Source: Pyropia yezoensis (Eukaryota; Rhodophyta; Bangiophyceae; Bangiales; Bangiaceae). From it: a stretch of DNA of 64,000 nt. The notes beneath the pieces are model-generated. The model was not told the DNA's origin. It saw only the letters and a list, made by a program, of their open reading frames with translations, and did not search any database. Both the position numbers and the translations under genes were made by a program. The stretch lies in contig CM020620.1 of assembly GCA_009829735.1 (NCBI GenBank), positions 27,622,951-27,686,950 on the forward strand, read 5' to 3'. Below are positions 62,519 to 64,000 of the stretch, piece after piece; position 1 is the stretch's first letter, and every line of letters starts with the position of its first letter.

Positions 62519-63607
62519 TGCCCCTGCCATTGTATGCACCGGTGCAGCGTGTGCACGCGTCGCTGTGTGTGGGTGCTTTTTGCAAGTTGGTTTCATTCTC
62601 CCACTTTTCTTCTCACTTTTTCTCCCCCCCCCCCCCCTCCTGCTCTTGTTTTTTTTGTATTTGTGTTGTGTTTGTGTGTGTGTGTGAGTGTGTGTGTGTG
62701 TGTGCCCTTCGGGTTTTGTGGCTCGTGGATGGGTGTCATCGATTCCTGGCGTCCCCGCTCCGTTTTGCGGTCGTGTGCTTGGCCCGCCCTGGTTACTTCG
62801 CCCGATGTGCGCAGTGCGCCCCCTCTTCGACTCGGGTGCTTGGGTGGCAGCCCGTCCGTGGTTTACGTGCGTTGCATGTGGTCCATAGGGTGCGCGGGGT
62901 ACCAACAAGGGGTCCACGGGGAGTACTGCATGTACACCCGCTTCTGCCAATAAAGTTCCTGACCGCGCCCCTTGGCGGTAAGGGGCCACCCCCCGGCGGG
63001 GCCTGTCCTGCGGCTGTGGCTGTGTGGCCGAGCCGCCCGGCTTCCACCCCCCCGGGAGGGGTGGGGCGACGTTCCCATTCCGGCCCAGCCATTGTCGCCC
63101 GGCAGGGGTAGGTCAAGGGTTGCGTGGGGGGTGGTTGCGGAAATTGCCGGCTGTTCCCACCCGGCCGGAAATGGTAGGTCTGCAGGACATACGTGCTGCA
63201 GCCACACGGACGCCGGCCACGTGCTACCCTACCCCCTCCCCCCGTTCCTCCCCCTCCCACCTACCAACCCTGTGTGGCCGTGCACAGGCTGTTAAAAGAG
63301 GCCGACTGCAGCGGTGCGGGCCAGCCGGTACCAGCCAGACGCTCGTGTTGGAAGTATGATTTGTTGTCAGTGACCCTCCCTCGCCAGGGCAGTGCGCGCG
63401 CGTGCTCCCCGTCGGTGTACGTATGTACTTACGTGGCTGAGTAGCTGTGGAGAGAGTCGCGAGGAGCCCATGCGGACCACCGCCACTCATGCCCCCACCC
63501 CACCCGTCAACTCCCCCTCTCCCTTCCGCTCCCGCTGCCCCCCCCTTCCTTGCCGCTCCCCAGCTCCCTCCCCCCCTCCTTTTCACCACCCGTGCGGTGG
63601 TCGTCCT
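62519..63607. other. Convergent intergenic region with a (TG)n microsatellite
   Basis: T-rich 3' flank, C-run at 62625-62638, and an interrupted (TG)n tract at about 62660-62704. CGTATGTACTTACG at about 63418-63433 is a near-palindrome. No gene seen. Confidence 0.5.
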
Positions 63608-64000
63608 TTACGCCGTCGCCAGCGCGGCCCGCCGCGCCTTGTACGATGAGTACTTTGCGACGCGCCGGTAGACGTCGGCGGCCACGTCGGCCATGACCGC
63701 CTTGACGTCGGCGCGCTCCCGCAGCACCGCGGCGGCCACCTTTGCCTGTGCGGCCGCCCGCTTGGCCGCCGCCACCGCCCTGGTGCCCTTGGCAGCCCCC
63801 ACCGCCGCCGCCGCCGCCGCCGCCCGCTTGTCTCCCGCCGCCGCCGCGGCGGCGGCGGCCTTTGACGCCGCCGCCCGCGAGGCGGCTGCCGCCTTGGCGC
63901 GCGCCGCCGCCGCCGACGCGACCGCCGCGTCCTTGCCGTAATCCGCGGGCGGCGGCGCCAGCAGCTTGGCCGTCAGCAGCCGGATGACCTGCGCGGTGGC
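63608..64000 (-). CDS. 3' end of an Ala/Lys/Arg-rich protein (partial)
   Basis: An open frame entering from the right edge and stopping at 63608, 130 residues visible. It starts with ATAQVIRLLTAKLLAPPPADYGK, then a long Ala-rich section with spaced Lys/Arg, then a more regular C-terminus (VLRERADVKAVMADVAADVYRRVAKYSSYKAR-like helix). The composition recalls linker-histone or other nucleic-acid-binding tails, but there is no diagnostic domain in view. Function unknown. Confidence 0.5.
   Translation of the reverse strand, partial: ATAQVIRLLTAKLLAPPPADYGKDAAVASAAAARAKAAAASRAAASKAAAAAAAAGDKRAAAAAAAVGAAKGTRAVAAAKRAAAQAKVAAAVLRERADVKAVMADVAADVYRRVAKYSSYKARRAALATA

Overview
The window looks like nuclear DNA of a bangiophycean red alga, of the Porphyra/Pyropia (nori) type. 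It is GC-rich, host genes are compact and mostly intronless, and it carries a nucleus-encoded phycobilisome linker with a plastid-type leader (53.8-52.9 kb, minus strand). Plant-, fungal- and animal-type house-keeping genes sit side by side: polyubiquitin, coatomer zeta, LETM1, lipoyl synthase and KTI12. Only two genes (coatomer zeta and asparagine synthetase) show convincing GT-AG introns. The species is an inference.

Left part (1-28.5 kb): a nest of mobile elements. Element 1 is a Ty3/gypsy chromovirus at 895-11773 (LTRs 364/363 bp, target duplication CCCGC), read on the minus strand. It lies inside a GC-rich dispersed repeat (R1) that has an inverted copy at about 12.95-13.34 kb. A decayed IS630/Tc1-mariner-like transposase gene starts at 14412 and ends at 28472. 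It is interrupted by a second chromovirus, Element 2 (15127-24507, 469-bp LTRs, target duplication CTGGG), and by an apparently intact pogo/Tigger-type DNA transposon (24612-27608, perfect 27-bp inverted ends, TA target).

The two chromoviruses share an unusual plan. In minus-strand order they have LTR, an identical 19-nt primer binding site, gag with a CCHC knuckle, a GGGAAAC shift heptamer just before the gag stop, and pol (protease-RT-RNase H-integrase-chromodomain) in the -1 frame. Then, in the place where env would be, comes a long ORF on the opposite strand, followed by the polypurine tract and LTR. The two antisense ORFs are distant homologues. Both elements are also packed with perfect short-loop palindromes far above a rough chance estimate, and Element 2 has its own recurring core, CAA-S-TTG.

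Right part (29-64 kb): host genes. In order: LETM1-like (-), plastid-type 2Fe-2S protein (+), fructose-1,6-bisphosphatase (+), double-hotdog acyl-CoA thioesterase (-), tail-anchored cytochrome b5 (+), lipoyl synthase (-), hexa-ubiquitin (+), coatomer zeta (-), TBC Rab-GAP (+), bZIP factor (+), Atp10-like assembly factor (-), phycobilisome linker (-), KTI12 (+), ERG2/sigma-1-type sterol isomerase (-), asparagine synthetase (+), and the 3' end of an Ala-rich gene (-). Many neighbours are divergently paired, and CCAATC motifs recur in the gaps. No metabolic operon logic is visible; this is an ordinary eukaryotic gene row next to a transposon nest.
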